Source of the DNA: Bacteroidales bacterium
Lineage (GTDB): Bacteria; Bacteroidota; Bacteroidia; Bacteroidales; 4484-276
Assembly: GCA_029939965.1 (NCBI GenBank)
Contig: JAOZRY010000285.1
Coordinates: forward strand, 1-5,240
DNA length: 5,240 nucleotides
Direction: 5' to 3'
Shown here piece after piece: positions 1 through 5,240 of the stretch. The position numbers and the translations under genes were made by a program. Below the pieces are notes generated by a model, which saw nothing but the letters and a program-made list of their open reading frames with translations, made no database searches and was not told the DNA's origin. How positions within the stretch are numbered: position 1 is the first letter of the stretch; each line of letters begins with the position of its first letter.

Positions 1-2
1 TA

Positions 3-98
3 AAGTGTTACAATAAAAGCGGTTGCTTGCTCCGAGTTGAAACCACAATAAACAATGCTGTAGTCCTTGTTATGACTGAGTTAGGAATGGTTGCTTAA
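3..98 (+). CDS. possible 3' end of an unidentified upstream gene (partial)
   Basis: An open frame runs from the window edge through about 31 codons and ends at TAA 96-98, followed in frame by TAA at 99-101 and 102-104. The predicted tail contains the stretch LLRVETTINNAVVLVMTELG, which I do not recognise. Tandem stops followed closely by a hairpin (107-129) are what one expects at a real gene end, and the other two plus frames hit stops within the first 17 bases. An open run of 31 codons is short enough to occur by chance, so this is a tentative call. The start and most of the protein lie outside the window. Confidence 0.35.
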   Translation, partial: KCYNKSGCLLRVETTINNAVVLVMTELGMVA

Positions 99-106
99 TA
101 ATAACA

Positions 107-129
107 AAACGTGAATTTTATTCACGTTT
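107..129 (+). terminator. stem-loop after the left-edge gene, possible terminator
   Basis: Perfect inverted repeat AAACGTGAA (107-115) and TTCACGTTT (121-129) around a five-base spacer, of which the outer bases can also pair. It lies 9 bases after the first TAA of the left-edge frame and before the kinase promoter, so it fits an end-of-transcript hairpin. The T tract after the stem is poor on the plus strand (TTTATAAAA), so termination would be weak. A protein-binding operator is an alternative reading. Confidence 0.4.
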
Positions 130-180
130 ATAAAAAGTAAAAACATAATAATATGCATCTTTTAATAATAATGAAAACAG

Positions 181-188
181 TACTTTTG
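181..188 (+). promoter_or_regulatory. Bacteroidota-type -7 promoter box for the kinase gene
   Basis: TACTTTTG followed by C matches the Bacteroidota sigma-ABfr -7 consensus TAnnTTTG. The matching -33 TTTG element is poor: only TTTT at 160-163, with 17 bases between the boxes. Transcription would start around 193-197, leaving a leader of roughly 10-14 bases before ATG 207. The box lies downstream of an in-frame ATG at 153, so if it is the main promoter that upstream ATG cannot be used. The call rests on consensus matching only. Confidence 0.5.
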
Positions 189-206
189 CACCAAACTTTT
201 TTGAAT

Positions 207-1232
207 ATGGATATTAAGAGTATCAACAAAGCCGGGGAGGTTTTTAATGCATTTGAGCAGTTAAATATTTTAATCATTGGTGATGTGATGGTCGATTCAT
301 ATCTTTTTGGTAATGTTGAACGCATATCACCTGAAGCACCGGTTCCGATTGTAGCAGTTAACAAGCGTACTAACAGGTTGGGAGGGGCTGCAAACGTAGC
401 ACTCAATGTAAAAGCCATGGGAGCTTGCCCTATACTTTGTTCGGTGATAGGCAGGGATGAAAAAGCCGAAACATTTATCAATCTGCTTAATAAAAATAAA
501 ATGTTTCAGGGAGGTATTCTGAGAAGTGGTAGCCGGATTACGACCACCAAATTCAGGATAATTGGTAACAATACTCAAATGCTTCGGGTAGATGAGGAGG
601 TAACTTCAAATCTGAATACCGAAGATATGCAAACTTTCAAGCATATTATTGAATCTCTGTTTGATGAAAAGAATATTAATGCCATCGTGTTTCAGGATTA
701 CGACAAGGGAATTATCTCACCCGGACTGATTTCGGATATTGTTAAAATTGCACAACATCGAAATATTCCTATAGCTGTTGACCCCAAAAAGAAAAATTTT
801 GATTCTTATCAAAACTTAACCATGTTTAAGCCCAACCTGAAGGAGTTGAAAGAAGGACTGGGAATTGATTTTGATATACATGATATGGATGCATTGAGGA
901 GTGCTGTGCGCAAACTCCACGAAAAGCAAAATGTGGAGCTATTGCTGGTTACTCTTTCGGAAGCAGGTGTTTATATAAGTCGTAAAAAATCTGATGCTTC
1001 CTACAGCGAACATCATATCCCTGCACATTTACGATCTATAGCTGATGTTTCAGGAGCCGGAGATACTGTAATAAGTCTTGCGGCTATGTGCCTGGCATTG
1101 GGCTTGACTGATCTTGAGATTGCTTCGCTGAGTAATCTTGCTGGTGGACAAGTGTGTGAGTATGTAGGTGTGGTTCCGGTTGATCGGGAAAAATTGCTAA
1201 AGGAATCATCGAAATTAGTTTTTAACTTTTAA
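207..1232 (+). CDS. rfaE1: RfaE/HldE-type PfkB kinase (heptose-7-phosphate kinase domain)
   Basis: This 341-aa cytosolic sugar kinase is of the PfkB/ribokinase fold. Numbered from ATG 207, it shows the RfaE-type N-terminus GDVMVDSYLFG (25-35) with RISPEAPVP (39-47), the LGGAAN substrate-binding motif (58-63), DYDKG (164-168), VDPK (191-194), KPN (208-210) and the PfkB signature with catalytic base GAGD (D286). The family phosphorylates D-glycero-beta-D-manno-heptose 7-phosphate at C1, a step toward ADP-heptose for LPS core or other surface glycans. It ends after the kinase domain; the cytidylyltransferase-like half of bifunctional HldE is absent, so a separate nucleotidyltransferase would be needed. 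An ATG at 153 would add 18 residues, but a -7 box at 181-188 and the usual family N-terminus favour 207. The family is firm. The exact substrate is inferred, since related PfkB kinases in this phylum are often annotated only by similarity. Confidence 0.88.
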   Translation: MDIKSINKAGEVFNAFEQLNILIIGDVMVDSYLFGNVERISPEAPVPIVAVNKRTNRLGGAANVALNVKAMGACPILCSVIGRDEKAETFINLLNKNKMFQGGILRSGSRITTTKFRIIGNNTQMLRVDEEVTSNLNTEDMQTFKHIIESLFDEKNINAIVFQDYDKGIISPGLISDIVKIAQHRNIPIAVDPKKKNFDSYQNLTMFKPNLKELKEGLGIDFDIHDMDALRSAVRKLHEKQNVELLLVTLSEAGVYISRKKSDASYSEHHIPAHLRSIADVSGAGDTVISLAAMCLALGLTDLEIASLSNLAGGQVCEYVGVVPVDREKLLKESSKLVFNF

Positions 1233-1280
1233 CAATACAAACCTTTGAGAGGCAAATCAGATAAAGAGGCTTTTAGGATA

Positions 1281-2003
1281 ATGAAGGAGCAAAGTTCAAA
1301 ACCTACCATCGCACAAAAAGAACAGGTACGCGAGATGTTTAACAGTATTGCTCCTAAATACGATCTGTTGAATCATGTGCTTTCAGTAGGAATCGACATT
1401 AGTTGGCGTAAAAAGGTGATCCGGATCATAGAAAACTATCCTCATAAATTTATTCTCGATGTTGCTACCGGTACTGGCGACCTCGCTATCGCTGCCGCTA
1501 CAAAGCTTAATCCTGAAAAGGTTACAGGTGTAGATATTGCTGCAGAAATGCTCCGTTATCAGGAAATAAAACTTGAGAAGCGCAACCTTAACAATTTAAT
1601 TGAACTTAGATTGGGAGATGGTGAATCACTTCCTTTTGATGATAATAGCTTTGATGTAGTAATGGTAGCTTTTGGTGTGCGAAATTTCGAAAATTTGCAA
1701 AAAGGACTCGCTGAAATGTACCGTGTACTCAAAAAAGAGGGGCTTATTGTAATTCTTGAATTTTCGAAACCGGTTAAATTTCCGGTTAAACAACTCTATA
1801 ATTTTTATTTTACCCGCATACTTCCTTCAATTGGACGAATGATGTCGAGGAGCAGTAGTGCTTACACCTACCTTCCCAATTCGGTGGAGTATTTCCCTTC
1901 GGGTAAAAAATTCACAGCTTATCTGCAAAGAACTGGGTTTTTGCAAACCACTGTTAAACCACTAACTCTTGGAATTGCTTCTATTTACACCGGTAAAAAA
2001 TAA
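1281..2003 (+). CDS. ubiE: demethylmenaquinone methyltransferase UbiE/MenG
   Basis: This 240-aa class I SAM-dependent methyltransferase carries the full UbiE/MenG signature set. From ATG 1281 these are MFNSIAPKYDLLN (19-31), LSVGIDISWR (34-43), SAM motif I LDVATGTGDLA (59-69), the acidic post-motif GVDIAAEML (83-91), GDGESLPFDDNSFD (112-125), FGVRNF (131-136), ILEFSKP (158-164) and the C-terminal YTYLPNSVEYFPSG (195-208). It performs the final C-methylation that converts demethylmenaquinone to menaquinone. Bacteroidota normally use menaquinone rather than ubiquinone, so the MenG role is the likely one. A TTG at 1245 would add 12 residues unlike family N-termini, so ATG 1281 is preferred. The gene starts 48 bases after the kinase stop. 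AACCTTTG at 1240-1247 is one mismatch from a -7 box, so a weak internal promoter is possible. Confidence 0.95.
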   Translation: MKEQSSKPTIAQKEQVREMFNSIAPKYDLLNHVLSVGIDISWRKKVIRIIENYPHKFILDVATGTGDLAIAAATKLNPEKVTGVDIAAEMLRYQEIKLEKRNLNNLIELRLGDGESLPFDDNSFDVVMVAFGVRNFENLQKGLAEMYRVLKKEGLIVILEFSKPVKFPVKQLYNFYFTRILPSIGRMMSRSSSAYTYLPNSVEYFPSGKKFTAYLQRTGFLQTTVKPLTLGIASIYTGKK

Positions 2004-2051
2004 ATACATTTCGCTCCCGTTAGTTTCACTGAATTTTAAAAACGGCATCAT

Positions 2052-2834
2052 TTGAAGATTAATAAGGTTTCCGGGGTACTGTCAACGTTTTTTCTTTTAC
2101 TTACCGTGTTTGTATCTAATGCTCAGATTAACAAAGTACCTAATCTGAAAATGTATGATTACAATCCTCTCCATTTTGGTTTTACCATTTCGGGTAATCA
2201 AATGGATTTTGTGCTCAAACCAAAAGAAAACCTGCATCAAATTTACTTTAAAGGTAAACAACTGCCCGAATTTGATCTGGGATATTCTGATGTGGATTCA
2301 GCTCTGGTTTATGGTATAGAGGCTATTCCATCTGCGGGTTTTTGTGTTGGAATTATAGGTAACTTCCGGCTTGGCAATTATTTCGACTTACGGTTTGTGC
2401 CTTCACTGGCGTTTGGTAGTCGAACACTGTCGTACGATACGAGGCTGTTTCGTCAAGATGACACAGTTGCAATTGTACTCAATCAAAAGATAAACTCAAC
2501 CTTTATTGATTTTCCTTTGTATTTAAAATATAAATCCAAGCGCCTGCACAACATGCGTGCTTATGTTTTTGGGGGAATAAAATTTAGTTTCGATCTGGCT
2601 TCGCAAGCTAACAAAAAAGAGGATGATAATTATGAACCCAAACTTTTTCGTTCTGATATTTATGGAATTATCGGTGCCGGTTTGGATTTTTATATGAACT
2701 GGTTTAAATTTGGGATCGAGGTTTCTATGTCGTATGGAATGCGGGATATGTTGCTGCGTGAGGGAAACCTTTATACTGATAGCATCGAATCGTTAAAGTC
2801 TAAAATATTTATGCTTACTTTTACATTTGAATAA
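2052..2834 (+). CDS. porT: type IX secretion system protein PorT (outer-membrane beta-barrel)
   Basis: This 260-aa protein is exported to the envelope. It begins with a signal peptide: basic MKINK, a hydrophobic core at about 8-22 and a probable cleavage site SNA|Q (22-25). The mature part shows PorT/SprT family features: NPLHFGFTISGNQMDF (38-53), then GFCVGIIGNFRLGNYFDLRF (96-115), PSLAFGSRTLSY (117-128), FIDFPLYLKYKSKR (151-164) and alternating strands ending in a terminal FTFE, as in outer-membrane barrels. In Porphyromonas and Flavobacterium the homologues are required for type IX secretion of proteases, adhesins and gliding proteins. The start is TTG 2052: the frame has a stop at 2037-2039, no ATG lies between, and the first in-frame ATG (2151) would remove the whole signal peptide. 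It follows ubiE by 48 bases with no clear promoter. Its presence implies a type IX system elsewhere in the genome. Confidence 0.9.
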   Translation: MKINKVSGVLSTFFLLLTVFVSNAQINKVPNLKMYDYNPLHFGFTISGNQMDFVLKPKENLHQIYFKGKQLPEFDLGYSDVDSALVYGIEAIPSAGFCVGIIGNFRLGNYFDLRFVPSLAFGSRTLSYDTRLFRQDDTVAIVLNQKINSTFIDFPLYLKYKSKRLHNMRAYVFGGIKFSFDLASQANKKEDDNYEPKLFRSDIYGIIGAGLDFYMNWFKFGIEVSMSYGMRDMLLREGNLYTDSIESLKSKIFMLTFTFE

Positions 2835-2856
2835 CAAATTCAAAAACAGCAAAAAC

Positions 2857-3579
2857 ATGAAACCAGATAAGGAAACCAGTACTCTTTTTAATTCTATTAT
2901 TGGCAAAGCAACTGTAAAACAGGAAGTTTATAGAAATACTTATGATGCTTTTAGTAAGTTTAAAGGGGTAATAAAGCAGGTGGTAAAAGAATACCAGAAT
3001 TCAGATCCACATCAGGTATCGAACATTCCTTTTGAGTATAAAAATCGTGGTGAGTTTGAGGTCGAATTAAAATTTGCCGGCGACATCCTGGTTTTTATTA
3101 TGCACACCAATGTATTTGCGTTTCCACGTAAACATGAAGTTATGAATCTGCCATACGTTAAGGAGGATCATGACCGTTGCTATTGTGGGATTATCAATAT
3201 TTATAATTTCCTTGGTGATTCATTTAAATATAAGCGTATTAATGATTTGGGCTATTTAATCGGGCGTATTTTTATCAATAAAGAGAATCATTATTTTATC
3301 GAAGGAAAGCGCGAAATTGGATTGTTGTTCAAAAGCTTTGATATAGCAAAAATGAATGATGAAACAGCCCGCAATATTATTACCTCATCAATAAAATATA
3401 CCCTCAATTTCGACTTGCTCACTCCACCCTACGAAGAGGTAAAGTTACTTACTGTTCATCAAATTCAAACAACTCTCGATAATATGAAGATTAAAACCGG
3501 CAAGCGTCTCGGATTTAAATTTCAGGCTGACATGGATGAATATGAAGATGAAAATGTAGATAATCAGGATTTTCACTAA
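2857..3579 (+). CDS. protein of unknown function downstream of porT, 240 aa
   Basis: I cannot assign a function. From ATG 2857 the protein is 240 aa with no signal peptide and no membrane segment, so it is probably cytosolic. Visible parts are a charged helical N-terminus (about 1-47), an alternating-strand core with FEYKNRGEFEVELKFAGD (59-76) and FIMHTNVFAFP (80-90), a Cys pair CYC (108-110), GIINIYNFLGDSFKYKR (111-127), INKENHYFIEGKR (140-152), FDLLTPPYEEV (185-195), then TGKRLGFKFQAD (214-225) and an acidic tail. The density of aromatic and glycine-rich motifs suggests a constrained fold. From memory, similar sequences are widespread in Bacteroidota as hypothetical proteins, which I cannot verify here. 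The start is 22 bases after porT, behind an A-rich leader typical of the phylum. A TTG at 2827 overlapping porT would add ten low-complexity residues and is less likely. Two tandem TAA codons end it. Confidence 0.88.
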   Translation: MKPDKETSTLFNSIIGKATVKQEVYRNTYDAFSKFKGVIKQVVKEYQNSDPHQVSNIPFEYKNRGEFEVELKFAGDILVFIMHTNVFAFPRKHEVMNLPYVKEDHDRCYCGIINIYNFLGDSFKYKRINDLGYLIGRIFINKENHYFIEGKREIGLLFKSFDIAKMNDETARNIITSSIKYTLNFDLLTPPYEEVKLLTVHQIQTTLDNMKIKTGKRLGFKFQADMDEYEDENVDNQDFH

Positions 3580-3609
3580 TAAATGTATCTTGCTTTTTTT
3601 CTGATTCAG

Positions 3610-3623
3610 AACAAGTACTTGTT
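3610..3623. repeat. 14-base perfect palindrome in the convergent gap
   Basis: AACAAGTACTTGTT is self-complementary with no spacer. It lies 30 bases after the stop of the rightward gene set and is followed by T-rich sequence (TTGATTTTT near 3627-3635). It could form a weak hairpin with a GTAC loop and act as a rightward transcript end, or be a protein-binding site. A spacerless palindrome of this size can also arise by chance in A+T-rich DNA. Confidence 0.3.
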
Positions 3624-3718
3624 TGATTTGATTTTTGCAATCGGAGTATAGCACATAATTATCCCCTTTGGCTTTAGATTCCAAAAAGCTAATGCAATAT
3701 CAGGAGTATCTTTGGGCG

Positions 3719-3752
3719 AAAGAAAAACCCCGCTATAAGAATAGCAGGGTTT
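3719..3752 (-). terminator. rho-independent terminator of the leftward pair
   Basis: Reading leftward, AAACCCTGCTAT (3752-3741) pairs with ATAGCGGGGTTT (3736-3725) across a four-base TTCT loop, giving a 12-base-pair stem with one U-G wobble. It is followed directly by a T-rich tract ending near 3719. It starts 11 bases beyond the stop codon of the acidic-protein gene. On the plus strand the same position becomes a C-A mismatch and no T run follows, so the element is clearly oriented for leftward transcription. Confidence 0.9.
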
Positions 3753-3763
3753 AAATGAAAAAT

Positions 3764-4234
3764 TTATTTGTCCCCTTCGTCTTCGTCAAAGAAAAAATTT
3801 CCCCAGCTAATGGCTGTAAGAATTTCATCTTCAAAAAATAAATCCGTCATGGCTTCATCAAACGATACTCGCCTTTCGTTTTGATATTCTTCATCTTCCA
3901 GGTTTTCGGTATCCAATTCCGTATAACCTTTTTCTTTCATCATTGCTGTAATTTCAGCTTCGTTCATAGCAAATATCTTTTTGCCATACAATTCAGCTTC
4001 AGGATTTCCTGTTTCAACGTTTACTAAAATTTTTTCCTCATTGCCTTCAAAGAAGGCTGAGATGTCTTGTTCGTCGAAATGGTAGATAAGAATATCATCC
4101 TCTTGATCATCACCTTCAATGGTTTCTTCATCGTCGGGAGTGCCGAGGTACGAGATTACTTCTTTGGATGTCATTCCAAATTGGAGCGCCCCAAATCCCT
4201 TTAGTGGCTTAATTTCTAATGATAACGCTTTCAT
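3764..4234 (-). CDS. highly acidic 156-aa protein with two similar halves, function unknown
   Basis: This is an unrecognised protein with no signal peptide or membrane segment. It has about 43 Asp/Glu against 12 Lys/Arg, so it is strongly negative. The N-terminal part reads GFGALQFGMTSKEVISYLG (13-31) followed by TPDD, a pattern of the kind seen in BamE/SmpA-like small domains (FGMT, then V, then LG and P). The second half looks like a diverged repeat: YGKKIFAMNEAEITAMM (83-99) parallels the first motif, and VSFDEAMTDLFFEDEILTAISW (123-144) parallels IYHFDEQDISAFFEGNEEKILVNV (50-73). Such two-unit acidic proteins could be binding or immunity-type proteins, but nothing here proves that. The gene begins 14 bases after the dehydrogenase stop and ends just before a strong terminator, so it is almost certainly the last gene of a two-gene transcript. 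The start ATG at 4234 immediately precedes the conserved-looking motif and has an A+T-rich leader. Confidence 0.85.
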   Translation of the reverse strand: MKALSLEIKPLKGFGALQFGMTSKEVISYLGTPDDEETIEGDDQEDDILIYHFDEQDISAFFEGNEEKILVNVETGNPEAELYGKKIFAMNEAEITAMMKEKGYTELDTENLEDEEYQNERRVSFDEAMTDLFFEDEILTAISWGNFFFDEDEGDK

Positions 4235-4248
4235 AATTATATGTACTA

Positions 4249-5061
4249 TTAATTAAATGGTGAATCATGTTCTTTAGCAAAATGATTGTAAACCATCTTG
4301 TCAACAAAACCCGGAAAGAATTTGCTTAACAAAACAATCAATTTTCCTTCTATGGTGAGGGTAAGTTTTTTTTTTCGTTTTTTTATTGCACAAACAATTT
4401 TACGGGCAACCTGCTCAGGACTCATCATTTTGGCTTCATCACGCGGCGACTCGCCCTGTTGCGAACCGTCAGCAGCTCTTGCAGTGTTGCGAATATTAGA
4501 GGCTGTAAAACCCGGACAGGCTAAAAGTACATGCAAGCCTGTTTTCCTGTTTTCGATACGAATTACCTCTAATAGCCCATGTATTGCAAATTTAGATGCA
4601 GTATAGGCAGTTCTTCCCGGAAGACCTTTGTATCCGGCAATAGAAGAAACGCCAACAAGCGATCCTTTGGATTTTTGAAGATAAGGCATGGCAAATTTTG
4701 AACAGTAAACAGTGCCCCAGAAATTAACATCCATTACTTCTTTTATTACATTTAATTGTACATCTCTAAAAAGTGCACGCATCGAAATTCCGGCATTGGT
4801 GATAAGAATGTCGATTTTACCAAATGTATGGATGGCTGAATCAATTAGGTTTTTGCATTCTAATTCTTTACTTACATCCACTTTTACCGGAAGCATTTGG
4901 AAATTGGATTTTTCCAGATCAGCTTGAATTTTGTTTAACTTTTCAATTGAGCGAGCTCCGGCAACAACCGAAGCACCTCTTTTCGCAAATTCATAAACAA
5001 GTGCTTTCCCGATTCCCGAAGAAGCACCTGTAATAATTACTACCTTGTTTTTAAAATCCAT
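4249..5061 (-). CDS. classical short-chain dehydrogenase/reductase (SDR)
   Basis: This 270-aa NAD(P)-dependent oxidoreductase has a Rossmann fold. It shows the cofactor motif TGASSGIG (11-18), VDV (61-63), NAG (89-91), catalytic N113 in DVNFWG, S140, and the Y153-x3-K157 pair in YTASK; S140 and Y153 have the usual 13-residue spacing. R37 after the second strand, with no acidic residue there, suggests NADP(H) preference. CPGFTASNIRNTA (182-194) follows the active site. The C-terminal part has a KKRKKK patch (228-233) and a hydrophobic stretch, LIVLLSKFFPGF (241-252), which could allow peripheral membrane contact as in some SDRs acting on lipids or other hydrophobic substrates. That is inference, and the substrate cannot be deduced. 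The Lys patch is encoded by A7 and A10 tracts that may slip. It is the first gene of a leftward pair with the acidic protein. Confidence 0.93.
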   Translation of the reverse strand: MDFKNKVVIITGASSGIGKALVYEFAKRGASVVAGARSIEKLNKIQADLEKSNFQMLPVKVDVSKELECKNLIDSAIHTFGKIDILITNAGISMRALFRDVQLNVIKEVMDVNFWGTVYCSKFAMPYLQKSKGSLVGVSSIAGYKGLPGRTAYTASKFAIHGLLEVIRIENRKTGLHVLLACPGFTASNIRNTARAADGSQQGESPRDEAKMMSPEQVARKIVCAIKKRKKKLTLTIEGKLIVLLSKFFPGFVDKMVYNHFAKEHDSPFN

Positions 5062-5108
5062 GATGTATAAAATCGCGGCAATACTAATAGAAATTTATCT
5101 AATATGAA

Positions 5109-5139
5109 CAAAATTATCCTTACAATATTTCTCTACAAT
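5109..5139 (-). promoter_or_regulatory. candidate promoter for the dehydrogenase gene
   Basis: On the minus strand, TAATTTTG (5116-5109) matches the Bacteroidota -7 consensus TAnnTTTG exactly. ATTG (5139-5136) is a three-of-four match to the -33 TTTG, with a 19-base spacer, the usual distance. Transcription would begin near 5102, giving a leader of about 40 bases before ATG 5061. No Shine-Dalgarno sequence is seen; the leader is A+T-rich. Confidence 0.55.
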
Positions 5140-5155
5140 ATCAGCTTTATGGTTA

Positions 5156-5239
5156 TCATGCCCGTGCAGTCAAAATATTGAATTCTTCTAATATGAATTG
5201 ATGTTTTTCAATACTCTGTTTTTTTTTAAACGGTTCTAC
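5156..5239 (-). CDS. possible 3' end of an unidentified leftward gene (partial)
   Basis: The minus strand is open from the window edge for 27 codons to TGA at 5158-5156. The predicted tail, ending QSIEKHQFILEEFNILTARA, has a coding-like mix of charged and hydrophobic residues, and its stop lies just outside the -33 element of the dehydrogenase promoter, as expected for a preceding gene. I do not recognise it. The opposite strand carries a competing 25-codon frame with a hydrophobic signal-like sequence (5104-5181), so both are tentative. Confidence 0.3.
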   Translation of the reverse strand, partial: VEPFKKKQSIEKHQFILEEFNILTARA

Positions 5240-5240
5240 A

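Noticed and set aside
128..578. Open frames on the minus strand opposite the kinase gene
   Set aside because: They lie antisense to a well-supported kinase, cover its conserved motifs in mirror, and their translations show no recognisable domain.
1245..1280. TTG start giving UbiE 12 more residues
   Set aside because: The added residues are not like the family's N-terminus, and ATG 1281 leaves a normal-length 240-aa protein.
1770..1790. Direct repeat CCGGTTAAA (1770-1778 and 1782-1790)
   Set aside because: It encodes the PVK-F-PVK stretch of UbiE in the same frame and does not look like a regulatory or mobile repeat.
2822..2829. TACATTTG, an exact -7 match at the 3' end of porT
   Set aside because: It encodes the terminal strand of the barrel (FTFE), so the match is explained by coding, and there is no -33 TTTG at the proper distance.
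3707..3714. TATCTTTG, an exact -7 match on the plus strand in the convergent gap
   Set aside because: No -33 element is found about 19 bases upstream, and it would only drive an antisense transcript straight into the terminator hairpin. Kept as an orphan match.
4298..5033. Several open frames on the plus strand opposite the dehydrogenase gene
   Set aside because: They are shadows of a clear SDR coding sequence, with Ser/Leu-rich translations and no motifs.
1..5240. CRISPR arrays, tRNA or rRNA genes, insertion sequences, toxin-antitoxin or defence genes
   Set aside because: No spaced repeats, transposase motifs, terminal inverted repeats or structural RNA signatures were seen on either strand by eye.

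Overview
The window looks like an ordinary chromosomal segment of a Bacteroidota bacterium, probably near Bacteroidales. It has an A+T-rich background, no obvious Shine-Dalgarno sites, A-rich leaders, TAnnTTTG-type -7 promoter boxes, and a PorT protein of the type IX secretion system, which is a Bacteroidota hallmark. The phylum is well supported; the order is inference.

Layout. At the left edge (about 3-98) a plus-strand frame ends in three tandem TAA stops followed by a hairpin (107-129), probably the tail of an upstream gene. A -7 box at 181-188 opens a rightward gene set: an RfaE/HldE-type PfkB sugar kinase (207-1232), the menaquinone methyltransferase UbiE/MenG (1281-2003), PorT with a TTG start (2052-2834), and a 240-aa cytosolic-looking protein of unknown function (2857-3579). 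Gaps are short (48, 48 and 22 bases) and no strong internal terminator is visible, so co-transcription is plausible. A leftward pair faces it: a classical short-chain dehydrogenase (5061-4249), then 14 bases later a very acidic 156-aa protein (4234-3764) built from two similar halves. This pair has a good candidate promoter (5109-5139) and a strong rho-independent terminator (3752-3719) in the convergent gap. The right edge may hold the last 27 codons of another leftward gene (5239-5156).

How the genes relate. The rightward set is mostly envelope and respiration housekeeping: a heptose-phosphate kinase likely for surface glycan precursors, the last methylation of menaquinone, and an outer-membrane secretion component. 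The ubiE-porT adjacency recurs in Bacteroidota, as far as I recall. The leftward pair is probably co-expressed, but its substrate and role cannot be read from the sequence.

I see no mobile element, CRISPR array, tRNA, rRNA or recognisable defence system, and no convincing new multi-gene system. The least explained items are the 240-aa protein behind porT, the acidic two-unit protein behind the dehydrogenase, long A tracts inside the dehydrogenase gene, and a promoter box that lies inside the longest possible reading of the first kinase gene.
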